A stretch of DNA of 64,000 bases, taken from positions 32,101,076 to 32,165,075 of the forward strand of contig CM018037.1 of NCBI GenBank assembly GCA_008638375.1, written 5' to 3'. The position numbers were made by a program, and so were the translations under genes. Below are positions 60,090 through 64,000 of this stretch, piece after piece. The DNA comes from Nyssa sinensis (Eukaryota > Streptophyta > Magnoliopsida > Cornales > Nyssaceae). The notes under the pieces are model-generated. The model was not told the DNA's origin and ran no database searches. It saw only the letters and a program-made list of their open reading frames with translations. Numbering within the stretch: position 1 is the stretch's first letter; every line of letters starts with the position of its first letter.

Positions 60090-62858
60090 TCATTGATTTG
60101 TTGAGTAAAAAGTATCAAGAGAGATGGATGGTATGTGCTGCACTTTGTAAAAATCCTCTCCTCCCATTCCTTTTACTGTTTGAAGCCTGTTTCCAAATGT
60201 TTTACCCATATCACTGATTTTCAGTTCCCGGAGGGTGGTGACGAACTTCAGGCCTTCTGGAATCATCTTCAACCTAGGCAGAAAACAAATATGTAAACTC
60301 CTGAGATTTGCCATTGCACCTTCTTCCACCTCCCAGTCTTCTAGTTTTGTTAATCCTTCAAGTGCAAGGATCTCAAGTTGAGGAAACCCATGGGCAGAGC
60401 AAACCATTTCATGCCCACTGTAAGAGTCGATATTCATTTGAGAATTCTCAGATTGGGTAGTTTCTCCAGCATTGCCATTGGATCTTGTTCAAGTCTTGTA
60501 TTAAACAAAATCAAATAAGTAACGTTTGGTGGAAGAAATTCTAAATGATGACGATGAGAATGCACATCTTCTGGGATCCTTCCATTTAACCATAATTTAA
60601 CAAGATGATGACAGCGAGAAAGCACTTCCAGACTCGGAAATAAAATTTCTGGAGTTCTGAAATCAAGCAGCATGTACAAGGACTGAAAGCGGTCCTGTCT
60701 GATAATGGGGGATCCAAGAACCTCCTCAACTTCTGATGATCTTTCAAACTTTATTCCTAAATTCTGAAGATTAGTCAAATTGCGCACACCGTCGTTTCTT
60801 AGTAAATCTGCAGCATATGCATACTTGAGAGTCTCAAGGTTTCTTAACGTATCCAATCGAACACCTATGTTTTCATTCCAGTTGGAAAAGAACAGATGTC
60901 TCAAACATTCCATTTTCCATATCACATCAGGCAATGTTTTTAGACTGTAATTATCCCGTAGATCTAGGGTTTGTAACCTTCGTAATTTGCCTATGGATCG
61001 AGGTAGAGTGGCTGTTCCCATTTTCCTCAGCCCCAGGTACCTCAAGTGGATTAGTTTACCAATTGCTTTAGGTACTTCTGTTTTAGCATTATCAAATAAG
61101 GCACCCTCAAGATCCAGCACTCTGAGCATTTTGAATTTCTTGTATATAAACATTTCTTGTTCTTTTCTCATAATATATCCTCTAAAATCTTGGACAAAGC
61201 ACAAAAGAGAGCGAAGGTGAGGGTATCCTTCGACTAGGGGGCACGTACCTCTTGAGATCACTTCGAGAAGATGCGTGAATAGCCAATCTGCGTGACTTAG
61301 TAGTTGCTAAGCGCAGAGAAGAAGAATCATCATCCGCCATTGCGTGCCCTTGGTGCCGAATTATGCCAAGAAAACTCTCTTCTCTTGCCATTGACACGCA
61401 TGGGTCCCACATAAGATCGTGAATACGGCATGTTTTGACACCTCTTCCTGTTGAGTCCCTTCGCACCAACTGAACCATGCACCTATTGATCAGCTCTTCA
61501 AGGCATTGTTCAGCAACATCTTCCACTGTTTCTTCTCTCTCTCCTTGCCATAGTGGTGATATAAAACCTTCAGCGATCCAGAGCCGAATTAATTTCTTCT
61601 TCTTAATCTCCCAATCCTCGGGAAAGTGACCCAAATAGAGGAAGCACGGTTTCAAGTAGTATGGCAACTCATGGTGGCTCAAAGATAATATTCCATACAC
61701 TCCCCCGTAATGCTGTGATTCAAACTTATTCAAGTGCGCATTGATATTTCTTTGCACGGCCTGCCATTCGTTTAACGAATTCTTTGTTGCTAACAAGCCT
61801 CCGAGCACGACTAATGCTAGAGGCAGCCCTCCACACTTTTTCATCATCTTCTTTCCCAAATTCACTAGTTCTGGTGGGCAACCCTGATCACCAACTATAT
61901 CTCTTGGAAATGCTTTTCTACAAAACAGGTCCCAGCTCTCTTCATCATTCAAAAATGGAGGTTCTATAGGGGAACTCCATGGATCAGCATGCAAAGCAAC
62001 TTCTTTGTTGCGAGTGGTTAATAAAATTTTGCTCCCCATCTTTCCATTTGGAAAAGAAACTTTTAAACTATCCCAGGCCTCATTGCTCCAAATATCATCA
62101 AGAACCATCAAATATCGCTTTCCTCTTAGAAAATTGTAAAGCTTTTCCACCAATTCCTCCTCTTTTAGTTTTTCAAGCACCTGCCTCTTGTTTGGAGAGG
62201 GAGAGAACACTTTTGTCAGGATCCCTAACAAAACATCCCTCGTTGCGTATTGTTGAGATATAAAAGTCCAAGCATGACATTCAAAATGACGCTTCACGTT
62301 GTCGTGATTGTAAATTTTCTTGGCAAGAGTGGTCTTACCGAATCCCCCCATCCCCACAATAGAAACAACACGCAGCCTTTCTTCCTTCTTCATCAATTCA
62401 GCCATCATAGCCCTAGTGCTTGCCTCCAAGCTGATAACATCATCTTCCTCAACATGAGGATATGATCTTCTGAAACGGCGTTGCATCTCACTCATTGAAC
62501 TGGTCCCCTCTCCATTGCTAGCAAATTTAATGCTATAAGTTTGCAGACTGTTAGAAATGTCCCCGAGATTGATTCGGATGGACTTGATTTCACTTCCGAT
62601 TCTATAAACAGAATAAGCTTTGCCAACTATAAAAGTGGATCTCCTGAGGCTTCCCCATAGCCCTCCTCCTCTGCGTCCAACTTTAAAGATGAATGATTCA
62701 ATAACATCCTCTGCATCGTAAGCAACATTTCTTATTTCAGCAACCCAGTTGCGGACGCGCTCATCTTGTTCTTGCCTTTGGTCTGCATCTTTCAAGAAGC
62801 ACTGCATCCTCTTCAATTCAGCTTGCAAGCGTCCAACTTCATCCCTTACATCATGCAA
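60090..62858 (-). pseudogene. CC-NBS-LRR disease-resistance gene (RPP13/RPP8-like), broken by two frameshifts
   Basis: NLRs sense pathogen effectors in the cytosol. The first frame (62858-61182) has a CC part (VRDEVGRLQAELKRMQCFL, missing its N-terminal start), P-loop GMGGFGKTT, kinase-2 LMVLDDIW, RNBS-B GSKILLTTRNKEV, GLPL motif CGGLPLALVVLGG, and IHDLMWD where many CNLs have MHDL. At the C5 run (plus-strand G5, 61237-61241) the frame shifts. LRRs continue in the second frame to 60434 (LRVLDLEG, LRYLGLRK, LQTLDLRD). A second one-base shift near 60432 moves the last LRRs to a third segment ending 60090 (LEILALEGL, LRSLHICFL). The frame at 62858 opens with TTG, not ATG. The kinase and LRR parts are otherwise well preserved, so the breaks are recent or are sequence errors. 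Confidence 0.88.
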
Positions 62859-63343
62859 GGTGATCCTGCACTTTTTGGCCCACGTACAATCCGAGCTTGG
62901 CTCCCTGAAGGAAGAACACTCAAAGAAGAAGATCAGAGGACCACTGGTTTGGCTCCGGCGGTAGCCGCTCCGATGCTTAAGTCAATAGACTGAAATTGAA
63001 AGACTGTAATGAAAGCCAAAAAATGAGCATGAAAATAAAGCGTACCTCTAGGGTTTAATTTATAGGCAGTGGCTTTCCCAAGTTGATTAGGATTTGGAGC
63101 CATGAATATAGGGATTGGATCGTCGGAGATATCAATTACCTTGTTGAATATGGCAACAGAGTGTGGCAGTTTCCTTGTTGAAGACTGTTTCCTTATTTCC
63201 TGCTCGGTGCACAATGAGGCGGTGACGAGGTCTGATCATCGATGTATTGTACTAAAGGCTTGCGTTCATACTTGTTAGCTTTGCAGAAGAGCAGACCTGC
63301 TCTGATGATATGTGCTCGGTCTTTGTGGGTCTTGCTCTTGAAA
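62859..63343. other. Upstream of the NLR; N-terminal exon not found
   Basis: Minus-strand translation just beyond 62858 continues open for a while (SDCTWAKKCRITLHDVRDE) but lacks the expected start of the coiled-coil domain. A separate minus-strand frame at 62933-63214 has no clear NLR motif. Either a 5' exon is missing or the start has been lost. Confidence 0.4.
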
Positions 63344-63438
63344 GACCGAGCATGAGCTATATGACCGAGCATGAGCTGAATGACTGAGCACGAGATGAAT
63401 GACTGAGCATGAGCTAAATGATTGAGCATGAGCTGACC
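63344..63438. repeat. Five-copy 19-base tandem repeat
   Basis: Units start at 63344, 63363, 63382, 63401 and 63420 with consensus 'gactgagcatgagctgaat'. The third unit has two changes. The core 'agcatgagct' is close to palindromic. Confidence 0.9.
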
Positions 63439-64000
63439 CGTAGTTACACGTGTCAAGTAGTGGTTGGTGTGTCACATTGTGGTATATCACAGGGACACCG
63501 CTTCTTGAATGAGAAGTTCAATGATTCTTTCAACAACTAAAGAAACAACAGACTGCCATTCTTCTTCTTCCCAGCAGAAAAAGTAGATTATAGCTCAGTA
63601 ACCCAAATTGTCTGCCAATCTCGAATGAAGTGAATTATTTCTCCGCCCAAATGGGAGACAAATGATAGCTAATTCCTTAATTGATTGGATGATAATCACT
63701 TTGGAACATCCGTCACAAGTCAGAAAAACTAAAAGAAACCAGGTGGTCACCTTGGCACAAACAAGATTGGTCTTGCAACTTTTTTAATATGTTGATTGAC
63801 TTGGTCTATCTCAGACTAATCATCAACATGGTATCATCCTCGAAAACGTCAGTAATGGTATGATATAAAATATTCAACCAGTAGTGAATATTGCCCTTTA
63901 CAATTATATCCAAAAAAATTCAAAGACGACCTTTGTTTATTGCAATTAGTATCTTAAAGCATCATACCATTATACCCATGAATGGACTCAAGCTAGCCTC
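63439..64000. other. Right edge of window; no gene recognised
   Basis: AT-rich sequence with no supported coding frame. It continues beyond the window. Confidence 0.4.

Noticed and set aside
63344..63438. Tandem repeat considered as a CRISPR-like or coding array
   Set aside because: The units abut without unique spacers, and the genome is plant nuclear. Minus-strand frames through it merely echo the repeat.

Overview
The window looks like nuclear DNA of a eudicot plant. It is AT-rich, has large introns with GT-AG borders, and is full of degenerate Ty3/gypsy-type elements, MITE-like foldbacks and (AT)n, (GT)n and (CT)n microsatellites. The recognisable genes are plant families: NPF, DA1-RELATED, TOPP-type PP1 and a coiled-coil NLR. 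I cannot name the species.

Layout. 1-3640 (minus strand): the 5' part of a Ty3/gypsy element (LTR, primer site, gag, protease, RT, RNase H), running off the left edge and inactivated by in-frame stops. 3641-20700: gene-poor, with remains of another gypsy element, a tRNA-derived SINE-like copy, a degenerate repeat array, MITEs, and a tandem duplication in which one copy carries a Stowaway-like MITE. 20865-25019 (plus): an apparently intact four-exon NPF5-type transporter gene. 26307-31581: a long LTR-like sequence interrupted by a block with fossil gypsy pieces. 31582-36200: no recognised gene, with two related diverged repeats. 36228-46177 (minus): a twelve-exon DAR2-like gene (LIM domain plus HELMH peptidase) with a 4.9-kb second intron holding two DNA-transposon-like insertions and an F-box-like fossil. 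50525-56030 (plus): a three-exon PP1 catalytic subunit with a 4.5-kb first intron carrying a MULE-like element and two sets of tandem repeats. 60090-62858 (minus): a CC-NBS-LRR resistance gene broken by two single-base frameshifts and lacking a visible N-terminal start. A 19-bp tandem repeat lies upstream of it.

The genes show no operon-like or cluster logic. They are unrelated single genes on both strands, separated and invaded by repeats. Splice sites of NPF, DAR2 and PP1 were read by eye from reading frame and family similarity, and all three models keep frame throughout (1800, 1500 and 927 coding bases including the stop). I found no convincing new biological system. The most informative signals are evolutionary: a retroelement whose stops all fit C-to-T transitions, a MITE whose empty site is preserved in a neighbouring duplicate, several DNA-transposon insertions with readable target duplications inside introns, and an NLR split at a homopolymer.
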